This document shows positions 41,640 to 49,479 of a stretch of 64,000 nucleotides of DNA, one piece after another. A program made the position numbers and the translations under genes. The stretch is from JAFAGO01 sp031987605. GTDB lineage: Bacteria > Bacteroidota > Bacteroidia > Flavobacteriales > Weeksellaceae. Positions within the stretch are counted from its first letter, which is position 1, and each line of letters opens with the position of its first letter. The DNA lies in contig DALZZF010000003.1 of assembly GCA_031987605.1 (NCBI GenBank), positions 248,001-312,000 on the forward strand, in the 5' to 3' direction. Under the pieces are notes generated by a model. That model saw only the letters and a list, made by a program, of their open reading frames with translations, was not told the DNA's origin and ran no database searches.

Positions 41640-42968
41640 ATGAAAATAGTAGTTTTAGGAGGAGGCGAAAGTGGTTTTGGAGCAGCATATCTGGCAAAGA
41701 AAAAAGGATTTGAGGTTTTTCTGTCAGATAAGGGACAAATTCGTGAAAACTACAAAAACCTGCTGATTGAAAATGGCATCGAATTCGAAGAAGGGCAACA
41801 CAGCGAAGACAGGATTCTTGCTGCAGACTGGATTGTGAAATCTCCGGGTATTCCGAAAAAAGCGGAAATCATCCAGAAAATTCACGTAAAAGGCATCCGT
41901 CTTTCTTCAGAAATTGAATTTGCGGCTGAATTTACCACCGCAAAAATCGTGGCTATTACCGGAAGCAACGGGAAAACAACGACTACTTCTTTGATGTATC
42001 ATATCATGAAAAACGACAGCCTGAATGTTGGTTTGGGCGGAAACATCGGAAAAAGTTTTGCCAAGCAGGTGGCCGATGAAAATTATGATTATTATGTACT
42101 GGAAGTCAGCTCTTTCCAGTTGGATGATGTGCAGAATTTCCGTCCGTACATTTCCATGCTGTTGAATTTAAGCCCGGATCATCTGGATCAGTACAATTAC
42201 AATTATGAAGAATATGCTCTGGCAAAATTCAGAATTGCAGAAAATCAGGAAAATGACGACTATTTCATCTACAATAAAGACGATGAAATGAGCCAGAAAC
42301 TCCTCGAAAAAATAAACATCAGAGCCAAAAAAGTTCCTTTTTCACTGAAAGAAAAACTGAAAGAAGGAGGATTTGTACAAAACGGAAAAATTGTGGTGAA
42401 TGTAACCAATGACTTTGAAATGGAAATTGCCAAACTCAGTTTGGTGGGCAATCACAATGTAGCCAATAGTCTGGCCGCATCAATTGCCGGAAAAATTCTG
42501 AATATCAGCAATGAAAGCATCCGAAATTCATTGATGACATTTCAGGCGGTACCGCACCGTTTGGAGCAGGTTGCAGAAATCAACGGCGTACAATACATCA
42601 ACGACAGCAAAGCCACCAACGTAAACGCAACGTATTACGCGTTGGAAAGCATGACAAGACCAACGATCTGGATTGTGGGCGGAACAGATAAAGGAAACGA
42701 TTACACCGAAATCGAAAATCTGGTAAAGAAAAAAGTGAAAGCAATTGTTTGCTTAGGAATTGACAATGAGAAGATTATCAATTTCTTCAAAGACAAAAAA
42801 GAATTTATTTACGATACTTCTTCCATGGAAGATTGCATCAAACTCTGCAAATCAATTGCTGAAAAAGGCGATGCCGTTTTGCTTTCACCATGTTGCGCAA
42901 GTTTTGACTTGTTTAAAAACTATGAAGATCGCGGAGATCAGTTTAAAAATGAAGTTTTAAAAAGCTAA
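41640..42968 (+). CDS. murD: UDP-MurNAc-L-Ala:D-glutamate ligase
   Basis: MurD adds D-glutamate to UDP-MurNAc-L-alanine. The 442-residue protein begins MKIVVLGGGESGFGAAYLAK (Rossmann-type UDP domain), has the ATP loop AITGSNGKTTTTS, LEVSSFQLDD and, in the C-terminal domain, NDSKATNVNATYYAL and LSPCCASFDLFKNYEDRGD. All are typical. It is 50 bases after mraY and 33 before ftsW. Confidence 0.95.
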   Translation: MKIVVLGGGESGFGAAYLAKKKGFEVFLSDKGQIRENYKNLLIENGIEFEEGQHSEDRILAADWIVKSPGIPKKAEIIQKIHVKGIRLSSEIEFAAEFTTAKIVAITGSNGKTTTTSLMYHIMKNDSLNVGLGGNIGKSFAKQVADENYDYYVLEVSSFQLDDVQNFRPYISMLLNLSPDHLDQYNYNYEEYALAKFRIAENQENDDYFIYNKDDEMSQKLLEKINIRAKKVPFSLKEKLKEGGFVQNGKIVVNVTNDFEMEIAKLSLVGNHNVANSLAASIAGKILNISNESIRNSLMTFQAVPHRLEQVAEINGVQYINDSKATNVNATYYALESMTRPTIWIVGGTDKGNDYTEIENLVKKKVKAIVCLGIDNEKIINFFKDKKEFIYDTSSMEDCIKLCKSIAEKGDAVLLSPCCASFDLFKNYEDRGDQFKNEVLKS

Positions 42969-43001
42969 ATACTGAAAGCAGAACGCGAATAGCAATAAAA
43001 A

Positions 43002-44237
43002 ATGAACGAACAGAATACAGAAAACAAATTTGAATTCCTGAAGGGCGACAAAGTGCTTTGGATGGTGATTATCGTGATCTCAATTTTCTCGATTTTCCCG
43101 GTGTATTCTGCATCTTCAAATCTGGAATATATCGTGAACAACGGTACCACCACCAGCCATGTTTTAAAACACATGTTTTTTGTGGTGCTCGGTTTGGCCA
43201 TTATGCGCGCCGTGGAAACCGTGAAGTACGAATACATCGGTAAACTCAGCAGTATTTTATTGGGAATTACCATTGTACTGCTCATTCTTACCATGTTCAC
43301 CGGACAAACAATTGACGGTGCAAGTGCTTCACGCTGGCTGAAAATTCCGGGAACACCGATTTCCTTTCAGCCATCAACTTTTGCCTATTTAATGTTAATT
43401 ATTTATCTGTGCAGATATTTAACCAAGAAAATAAAACGCGAAAGGCTTCCGATTGAAAACATCATTTATATTTTCGGACCGATTCTTACCGTATTCATTC
43501 TCGTTGCCAAAGACAACGGTTCTACTGCACTGATGATTATGATGGTCTCGATTGCCGTGTTGATTATCGGACAGCTCAACTGGAAATATATTGTCGGCTT
43601 TATTTCCACCGCAGTTATTGCCAGCACTTTGTTTCTGGTTTTAGCATTGAATACCAATATGATTGGCGGAAACCGTGTTCATACATGGCAAAGCCGTTTT
43701 GAGACTTTTTTCAATTCCAAGAAAACCACCGAAGTGGATGATGAAAACCTGAAAGCCAAAAATTATCAGGTGATGCAGGCAAAAGCCGCCATTGTACACG
43801 GTGGAATTACAGGAATGGGACCGGGAAAAAGTGCTTTAAAACAAATGCTTCCACAGTCAGCATCGGATTTCATCTTTGCCATTATTGTAGAAGAATACGG
43901 ATTTATCGGCGCGCTTTTCCTGATTTCCATGTACCTGATTATGATGATAAGAATTGTAATGATCGCCAGCAAAATGCCTGCTTTTTTCGGCTCGTTGCTG
44001 GTCATAGCATTAGGATTAATGATTTTCGTGCAGCTTGCAGTGAATATTGCAGTTGCGGTGAATCTAATTCCGGTAACCGGACAGCCTTTACCGCTGATTA
44101 GTTATGGAGGAACATCCATGCTGGTCACTTATATTCAATTGGGAATTATCCTCAATGTAAGCTCCAGAATTCAGGTGTATGATGAAGAAGGACTGAGCAA
44201 AAAACAAAGCATTGAAGAAATAAATGATATTGCATAA
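43002..44237 (+). CDS. ftsW: Septal peptidoglycan glycosyltransferase FtsW
   Basis: FtsW is the SEDS-family polymerase that works with FtsI at the septum. The 411-residue protein has about ten membrane helices and family motifs: DGASASRWLKIPGTPISFQP, FILVAKDNGSTALMIMM, MGPGKSALKQMLPQSASDFI (conserved Pro and Asp region) and PVTGQPLPLISYGGTSML. It stands between murD and murG. After it, the spacer to murG is filled by repeats (44238-44427). Confidence 0.94.
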   Translation: MNEQNTENKFEFLKGDKVLWMVIIVISIFSIFPVYSASSNLEYIVNNGTTTSHVLKHMFFVVLGLAIMRAVETVKYEYIGKLSSILLGITIVLLILTMFTGQTIDGASASRWLKIPGTPISFQPSTFAYLMLIIYLCRYLTKKIKRERLPIENIIYIFGPILTVFILVAKDNGSTALMIMMVSIAVLIIGQLNWKYIVGFISTAVIASTLFLVLALNTNMIGGNRVHTWQSRFETFFNSKKTTEVDDENLKAKNYQVMQAKAAIVHGGITGMGPGKSALKQMLPQSASDFIFAIIVEEYGFIGALFLISMYLIMMIRIVMIASKMPAFFGSLLVIALGLMIFVQLAVNIAVAVNLIPVTGQPLPLISYGGTSMLVTYIQLGIILNVSSRIQVYDEEGLSKKQSIEEINDIA

Positions 44238-44274
44238 AGTGGGAAGCTGGAAGTGGGAAGTGGGAAGTGGGAAG
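44238..44274. repeat. Tandem GTGGGAA repeat between ftsW and murG
   Basis: GTGGGAA occurs four times, with an imperfect unit (GCTGGAA) near the start, then GCACGAAG. The repeat period of 7 differs from the 10-base spacing of MraZ boxes. A complementary run (CTTCCCACTTCCATCC) is found within murG at about 45189-45204. The spacer also contains ATAGCCATCGGTTTTACCGA. Confidence 0.6.
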
Positions 44275-44360
44275 CACGAAGACAAAAAATTGAGAATAAT
44301 AAGAATCCGAAGGATTCAACAAAAATAGCCATCGGTTTTACCGATGGAAAAATGAAAAAG

Positions 44361-45566
44361 ATGAACAATACACAAAATATAGGAACGCAATCAGCTCCCT
44401 CTCCTTTGGAGAGGGTTGGGGTGAGGAAAATTCTCCTCAGCGGCGGCGGAACAGGAGGACACATCTTCCCGGCAGTTGCCATTGCTCAGGAAATCCGGAA
44501 ACGATTTCCCGATGCCGAATTTTTGTTCATCGGTGCATACGGAAAAATGGAAATGGAAAAAGTTCCGCAATCCGGTTTTAAAATTGAAGGTTTGAATATC
44601 GCAGGTTTCGATCGGGGAAATCTTCTGAAAAATATCGGACTTCCGTTTAAAATTATTTCCAGTTTGAGGAAAGCCAAATCCATCATTAAAAATTTTAAGC
44701 CTGATTTTGCGGTCGGAACCGGTGGTTTTGCAAGCGGACCAGCGTTGTATATCGCTGCAAAAGCAGGAATTCCAACTTTTATTCAGGAACAGAATTCGCT
44801 TCCCGGAAAAACCAATATTTTCAACGGAAAGAAAGCAAAAGCCGTATTTACCGCGTATCCCGATATGGATCATTTCTTCCCGAATTCAAAAGTATTTTTT
44901 CTTGGAAATCCAATTCGTGAAAACATTATCTCGGATTTAACGGACACCAGTGAAGCAAAAATAAAATCCGGTCTTGATCCGGAAAAACTCACCATTCTTT
45001 CTGTTGGCGGATCTTTGGGTTCACGAACATTAAACAATGGCTGGAAAGACAATCTGGAAATTATTAAACAAAAAGGGTATCAGTTGATCTGGCAAACCGG
45101 GAAAACAGATTATCCTGAGATTGCCGGAAGATGGAAGACAGAAGACGGGAGTCAAAATGCCGAAGCAAATGAAACTTCCAACTCCTCGCTTCCCACTTCC
45201 ATCCAAATAAAGGAATTCATCTCCGATATGGCATTGGCGTATTCCGCAGCAGATGTAATTGTTTCCAGAGCGGGTGCAATTGCAATTTCCGAGTTGGCAA
45301 TGGCGAAAAAACCGGTGATTTTAGTTCCGTTTCCGTTTGCAGCCGAAGACCATCAAACCAAAAATGCATTGACTCTGGTGGAAAAAAATGCAGCCAGAAT
45401 GGTAAAAGATTCCGAAATGAAAGAAAAATTCCTTTCTACCCTTTTGGAAATCTGCGAAAGTGAAACTTTAAGAAAAGAGATGTCGCACAATCTGGAATTC
45501 TTTGCCAAGCCAAAAGCAACCGAAGAGATTGTGGATGAAATTTTTAAAATAATGAATATAGTTTAA
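44361..45566 (+). CDS. murG: UDP-GlcNAc:lipid I GlcNAc transferase MurG, with repeat-derived segments
   Basis: MurG converts lipid I to lipid II at the inner membrane. From ATG 44361 it has 402 residues (405 from 44352; a GTG frame begins at 44253). The core is intact: ILLSGGGTGGHIFPAVAIAQ, TGGFASGPALYIAAK, QEQNSLPGKTNIF, SVGGSLGSRTLNN, VSRAGAIAISELAMAKKPVI and PFAAEDHQTKNAL. Two parts appear to be translated repeats: QSAPSPLERVGVRK just before the core, encoded by the element at 44391-44427, and an insertion of about 25 residues (AGRWKTEDGSQNAEANETSN and following) encoded by 45124-45201. Normally MurG is about 360 residues. Confidence 0.93.
   Translation: MNNTQNIGTQSAPSPLERVGVRKILLSGGGTGGHIFPAVAIAQEIRKRFPDAEFLFIGAYGKMEMEKVPQSGFKIEGLNIAGFDRGNLLKNIGLPFKIISSLRKAKSIIKNFKPDFAVGTGGFASGPALYIAAKAGIPTFIQEQNSLPGKTNIFNGKKAKAVFTAYPDMDHFFPNSKVFFLGNPIRENIISDLTDTSEAKIKSGLDPEKLTILSVGGSLGSRTLNNGWKDNLEIIKQKGYQLIWQTGKTDYPEIAGRWKTEDGSQNAEANETSNSSLPTSIQIKEFISDMALAYSAADVIVSRAGAIAISELAMAKKPVILVPFPFAAEDHQTKNALTLVEKNAARMVKDSEMKEKFLSTLLEICESETLRKEMSHNLEFFAKPKATEEIVDEIFKIMNIV
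44391..44427. repeat. Copy of the intergenic TCAGCTCC-type repeat in the murG start region
   Basis: TCAGCTCCCTCTCCTTTGGA and the following GAGGGTTGGGGTGAGGA are the reverse complement of the element at 52648-52692, differing by missing C and G in homopolymer runs. It codes for SAPSPLERVGVR in the murG frame. Confidence 0.85.
45124..45201. repeat. Repeat-like in-frame insertion within murG
   Basis: This 78-base stretch has a left part GGAAGATGGAAGACAGAAG and a right part ending CTTCCCACTTCCATCC, whose complement GGATGGAAGTGGGAAG is similar to the left part and to the tandem repeat at 44238. It thus has the form of an imperfect inverted repeat and is a multiple of 3. Confidence 0.55.
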
Positions 45567-45643
45567 ACGTAACGATCACAAAGATTTTTTTAAAGCTATT
45601 GAAAAAATCTTTCCGGATGTGGAGTAAAAAAAAGAAATAGAAA

Positions 45644-46999
45644 ATGAACATCTTAAACACCTATCAAAACTTCTATTTCGTCGGGATCGGCGGAATCGGG
45701 ATGTCGGCTTTGGCGCGGTATTTCAACTCTACCGGACGAAAAGTTTTGGGTTATGATAAAACCCAAACCAAACTTACATCAGCATTGCTTTCGGAAGGTA
45801 TTGAGATTGTATTTGAAGATAAAATCGATGTTCAAATCGAAAACCTGAGCAAAGAAAACACTTTGGTTATTTACACGCCTGCCATTAAAAAACTGGGAAT
45901 TTTAGAGCATTTTATGGAAGGCGGATTTTCGGTGATGAAACGAGCAAAAGTGCTGGGTCTCATTACGGAAGATACACAATGTATTGCCATTGGTGGCACA
46001 CACGGAAAAACCACAACATCCTCATTGGTTGCATATTTGTGCAAAGAAGCCAATCTTCCGTTCTCGTGTTTTTTGGGTGGAATTTCGGAAAATTTAAAAT
46101 CAAATTTCTATTACAACGGCAACGAAATTTCTGTGGTAGAAGCGGATGAATACGACCGCAGTTTCCTGAATCTTTTCCCCGATTGGGAAATCATCACTTC
46201 GATTGATGCCGACCATTTGGATATATATGGAGACAAAACCCATATCGAACAAAGTTTCCGCGAATTTGCAGCATTAGCCGAAAACAGCAATCAGCGTTTC
46301 GTAAGAAAAGATGTGGATATCCGAATGCCACATAAAACGTATGCCGTAAATGAAGAAGCCGATTTCTATTCCGACAGTCTGAAAATGGTAGGTGATACCA
46401 TGTATTTCACCTTTCACAACGAAAATGATTCGGTGGATTTCAGCTGGCAGATCCCTGGAATTCACAATGTGGAAAATGCCACCGCTGCAATCGCATTGCT
46501 GCATACAATGGGCGTGGATTACGAAACTTTAAAACGCGGAATAAAAAATTTCAAAGGAATAAAAAGAAGATATACCAAACATATTTTTGCGAACGGAAAA
46601 ATTTATATTGATGATTATGCGCATCATCCTACCGAACTGAATGCCGTTATCGGTTCTATAAAAACCTTTTATCCGGACAAAAAATTATTGATCGTTTTTC
46701 AGCCGCACCTATTCAGCAGAACACGAGATTTTGCCGACGGTTTTGCAGAAAGTTTAAGCAAAGGAGACGATTTATTGTTGCTGGATATTTATCCGGCACG
46801 TGAACTTCAGGAGAATTTTCCGGGAATCACATCCAAATGGTTGGCAGAAAAAATCAATACCGATAAAAAAGAAGTATGTACGTTGAATGAAGCATTTGAT
46901 AAAATAAAAACAAAAAATTTCGATGTCCTTTTAACCGTTGGTGCCGGAAATATTGATACACTTTCCGACGGAATAGTTGATTGGCTTTCGAAAGTTTAG
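45644..46999 (+). CDS. murC: UDP-MurNAc:L-alanine ligase
   Basis: MurC adds the first amino acid, L-alanine, to UDP-MurNAc. The 451-residue protein has FVGIGGIGMSALARYF (residues 12-27), the ATP loop GGTHGKTT (117-124), VVEADEYDRSFLNLFPDWEI and, in the C-terminal half, YIDDYAHHPTELNAVIGSIK. The gene is 77 bases after murG and 75 before ftsQ. Length and motifs fit the family. Confidence 0.95.
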   Translation: MNILNTYQNFYFVGIGGIGMSALARYFNSTGRKVLGYDKTQTKLTSALLSEGIEIVFEDKIDVQIENLSKENTLVIYTPAIKKLGILEHFMEGGFSVMKRAKVLGLITEDTQCIAIGGTHGKTTTSSLVAYLCKEANLPFSCFLGGISENLKSNFYYNGNEISVVEADEYDRSFLNLFPDWEIITSIDADHLDIYGDKTHIEQSFREFAALAENSNQRFVRKDVDIRMPHKTYAVNEEADFYSDSLKMVGDTMYFTFHNENDSVDFSWQIPGIHNVENATAAIALLHTMGVDYETLKRGIKNFKGIKRRYTKHIFANGKIYIDDYAHHPTELNAVIGSIKTFYPDKKLLIVFQPHLFSRTRDFADGFAESLSKGDDLLLLDIYPARELQENFPGITSKWLAEKINTDKKEVCTLNEAFDKIKTKNFDVLLTVGAGNIDTLSDGIVDWLSKV

Positions 47000-47074
47000 T
47001 TTAAAATAACAGATGTTTTTGCCAATAAAAAATGAATAAAAACTTTGAGAACCCTATGTTCCAAAAATAGATAA

Positions 47075-48064
47075 ATGAAAAACAAATACAGAATACTAAA
47101 AATTGCAGTCACGGTAATCCTTCTCGGGTTTCTGCTGAGTTTCTCTTTGAAGCGGTTCAGCAAGCAGAAGATTACAGATGATAAAGTATCTGTAAAATTA
47201 AACGATGGAAATCCGGTGTATTTTGTAGATGAAAAAGAGATTAAATCCTTAGTGCAAAAAGAAAATCCATCCGGAAAAATAGGCGATCTTGAAATTCCCG
47301 AATTAGAAAAAAAACTGAATAAAAATCCTTACATCGATAGCGCAAATGTATATCTGAACCTCAACGGTAATCTGAACCTTGATATCAAGCAGCGCGTTCC
47401 GGTTTTCAGGATCAACTATCAGGGAAAAGATTTTTATGTGGATGATAAAGGAATGGAATTTCCGATTTCCCGAAACTTTTCTTATCCGTGCATGCTCGTT
47501 ACCGGAAATGTGAAACCTTCGGAATATGAAAAGCTGGCAGAACTGGTAAAATATATTGATAAGGATGATTTCAGCAAAAAATATTTCATTGGAATTTCCA
47601 AAGAAAAAGGAAGTTACAATCTGCTCACCAGCGAAGGAAATTATAAAGTTGAAATCGGTGATCTGGATAATATCGAATTCAAAACCAAAGGATTTAAAAC
47701 TTTTGTGGAAAAACATCTGGTCTTTACAGATCCTCAGAAATACAGTAAAATTTCAGTAAAGTACAACAACCAGATTGTCACCACACTGAATCCTTATTTC
47801 GCCGAAAACGATAGTATTCTTCAGGTTGGAAAAAAGGAACTCGCAAAAGCTCCTGAACTTGCCGAGAAAAAAGAAGAAACCCGAAAAACCACTGGAGCAG
47901 AACATAAACCGGCAGCTAAAAAACCGGAAAAAGCAAAATCTGCCTCCACAAAAAAAGCGGAATCCAAACCAAAGAAAAAGGAAACCTCACAAAAAAAGGA
48001 AGCCAAAAAAACCACTTCCAAAACAGAAAAGCCCAAAACAAAGGCAAAAATTAAAATAGAATAA
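47075..48064 (+). CDS. ftsQ: Cell division protein FtsQ with a lysine-rich C-terminal tail
   Basis: The protein of 329 residues has a membrane helix (about 9-25), a POTRA-like region (about 48-120: FVDEKEIKSLVQKENPSGKI and ELEKKLNKNPYIDSANVYLN) and a beta domain up to about 255. The last 70 residues are nearly all Lys, Glu, Ala, Thr and Pro (EKAKSASTKKAESKPKKKET), presumed unstructured and lying in the periplasm. Such a tail is not in E. coli FtsQ. FtsQ connects FtsL/B to the divisome. The gene precedes ftsA by 23 bases. Confidence 0.85.
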   Translation: MKNKYRILKIAVTVILLGFLLSFSLKRFSKQKITDDKVSVKLNDGNPVYFVDEKEIKSLVQKENPSGKIGDLEIPELEKKLNKNPYIDSANVYLNLNGNLNLDIKQRVPVFRINYQGKDFYVDDKGMEFPISRNFSYPCMLVTGNVKPSEYEKLAELVKYIDKDDFSKKYFIGISKEKGSYNLLTSEGNYKVEIGDLDNIEFKTKGFKTFVEKHLVFTDPQKYSKISVKYNNQIVTTLNPYFAENDSILQVGKKELAKAPELAEKKEETRKTTGAEHKPAAKKPEKAKSASTKKAESKPKKKETSQKKEAKKTTSKTEKPKTKAKIKIE

Positions 48065-48087
48065 AACAAATCAAATCGATATACACA

Positions 48088-49446
48088 ATGGAAAATCAAG
48101 AGTATTCAGTAGGACTGGACATCGGGACAACGAAGATTGTCGCGATTGTCGGCAGGCGAAATGCTCACGGGAAAATTGAAGTTCTCGGAGTAGGACGTGC
48201 CAAAAGTCTTGGCGTTCACAAAGGAATTGTGAACAACATTTCGCAAACCATCACTTCCATCAAAACTGCCGTGGAAGAAGCAGAAAAAAGTGCAGGCGTT
48301 CCAATCCGTAAAGTAACGGTCGGGATTGCTGGCAAACACATCCGTTCCCTTCAGCATTCGGATTATATTATGCGGGAAAATCCCGAAACCTTCATCACCG
48401 AAGATGATATAGAAAAACTGAAAGATCAGGTAAAAAAATTAGTTATGCTTCCGGGCGAAGAAATCATTCATGTTCTTCCACAGGAATACAAAGTGGATTC
48501 CGAGGGCGAAATTCACGAACCGGTAGGAATGCACGGGAAACGTCTTGAAGCCAACTTTCATGTCGTTGTAGGACAAATGGGAAGCATCCGCAATATTGCC
48601 CGTTGCGTAAAAGAAGCCGGACTTGAAATGGAAGCCCTTACGCTGGAACCTTTGGCCTCTTCCGAAGCGGTTTTAACCAAAGAAGAAAAAGAAGCCGGAG
48701 TGGCCATTGTAGATATTGGCGGCGGAACAACGGATATTGCAATTTTTAAAGACAATATTATCCGTCATACCTGCGTAATTCCTTACGGTGGCGGAATTAT
48801 TACCGAAGACATCAAAGAAGGATGTTCTATTATTGAAAAGCACGCGGAACAGTTAAAAGTGAAATTCGGATCTGCCATTCCGGATATGGAAAAAGAATCC
48901 ACTTTTGTTACCATTCCCGGTTTGCACGGAAGACCGGACAAAGAAATTTCACTGAAAACTTTGGCACAAATCATCAACGCGAGAGTAGAAGAAATTCTGG
49001 AAATGGTGAATACCGAACTGAAAGCCTATGGCGCATTCGAACAGAAGAAAAAACTGATTGCAGGAATTGTACTTGCAGGAGGAGGTTCCAACCTGAAAAA
49101 TCTTCGTCAGCTCGCCAATTACACGACTGGTTTCGATAGCCGCATCGGTTTTGCAAACGAATATGTAGCGAATGATAAAAACCAGTTTTTAAAAGGTCCG
49201 GAATTTGCCACATCAATCGGGCTTCTGATGGAAAGTTTGAAAATCAGAGATAAAAAATCTGTGGAAAACGAACCTCAGCCTGTTGAAGCAAAAGTGGAAA
49301 AAGAAACCATTTCAATTTCTCAACCTCAGCAAACCGAAGAAGTAAAACCTCAGATTGCAGCAGAAATTACAAAAGGCAGAAGCAAACCGACTTTTGGGCA
49401 GGCATTAATGGAAAAAGTAAAAAAGTTTTTCGAAGAAGTAGAATAA
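48088..49446 (+). CDS. ftsA: Cell division protein FtsA
   Basis: FtsA is an actin-like ATPase that attaches FtsZ filaments to the membrane. The 452-residue protein shows YSVGLDIGTTKIVAIVG (phosphate 1), VDIGGGTTDIAIFKDN (phosphate 2), LAGGGSNLKNLRQLANY and a C-terminal amphipathic helix GQALMEKVKKFFEEVE for membrane binding. A variable linker of about 50 residues rich in Glu, Lys and Pro precedes that helix. It lies 33 bases before ftsZ. Confidence 0.95.
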   Translation: MENQEYSVGLDIGTTKIVAIVGRRNAHGKIEVLGVGRAKSLGVHKGIVNNISQTITSIKTAVEEAEKSAGVPIRKVTVGIAGKHIRSLQHSDYIMRENPETFITEDDIEKLKDQVKKLVMLPGEEIIHVLPQEYKVDSEGEIHEPVGMHGKRLEANFHVVVGQMGSIRNIARCVKEAGLEMEALTLEPLASSEAVLTKEEKEAGVAIVDIGGGTTDIAIFKDNIIRHTCVIPYGGGIITEDIKEGCSIIEKHAEQLKVKFGSAIPDMEKESTFVTIPGLHGRPDKEISLKTLAQIINARVEEILEMVNTELKAYGAFEQKKKLIAGIVLAGGGSNLKNLRQLANYTTGFDSRIGFANEYVANDKNQFLKGPEFATSIGLLMESLKIRDKKSVENEPQPVEAKVEKETISISQPQQTEEVKPQIAAEITKGRSKPTFGQALMEKVKKFFEEVE

Positions 49447-49479
49447 TTAAATCCTTTAAAAGAATATAAAATTAAAGTT

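Noticed and set aside
44238..44274. Second MraZ operator (TGGGA repeats) before murG
   Set aside because: The repeats have a 7-base period, not the 10-base spacing of MraZ boxes, and the same sequence type occurs inside murG.
44253..44360. GTG start giving a 36-residue longer MurG
   Set aside because: The extra codons are made of the GTGGGAA repeat and other repeat sequence and show no conservation-like features; ATG 44361 or 44352 is simpler.
47821..48099. Antisense reading frame opposite the FtsQ tail
   Set aside because: It is the complement of a Lys-rich low-complexity region, giving a Phe/Ser-rich shadow frame without a promoter.
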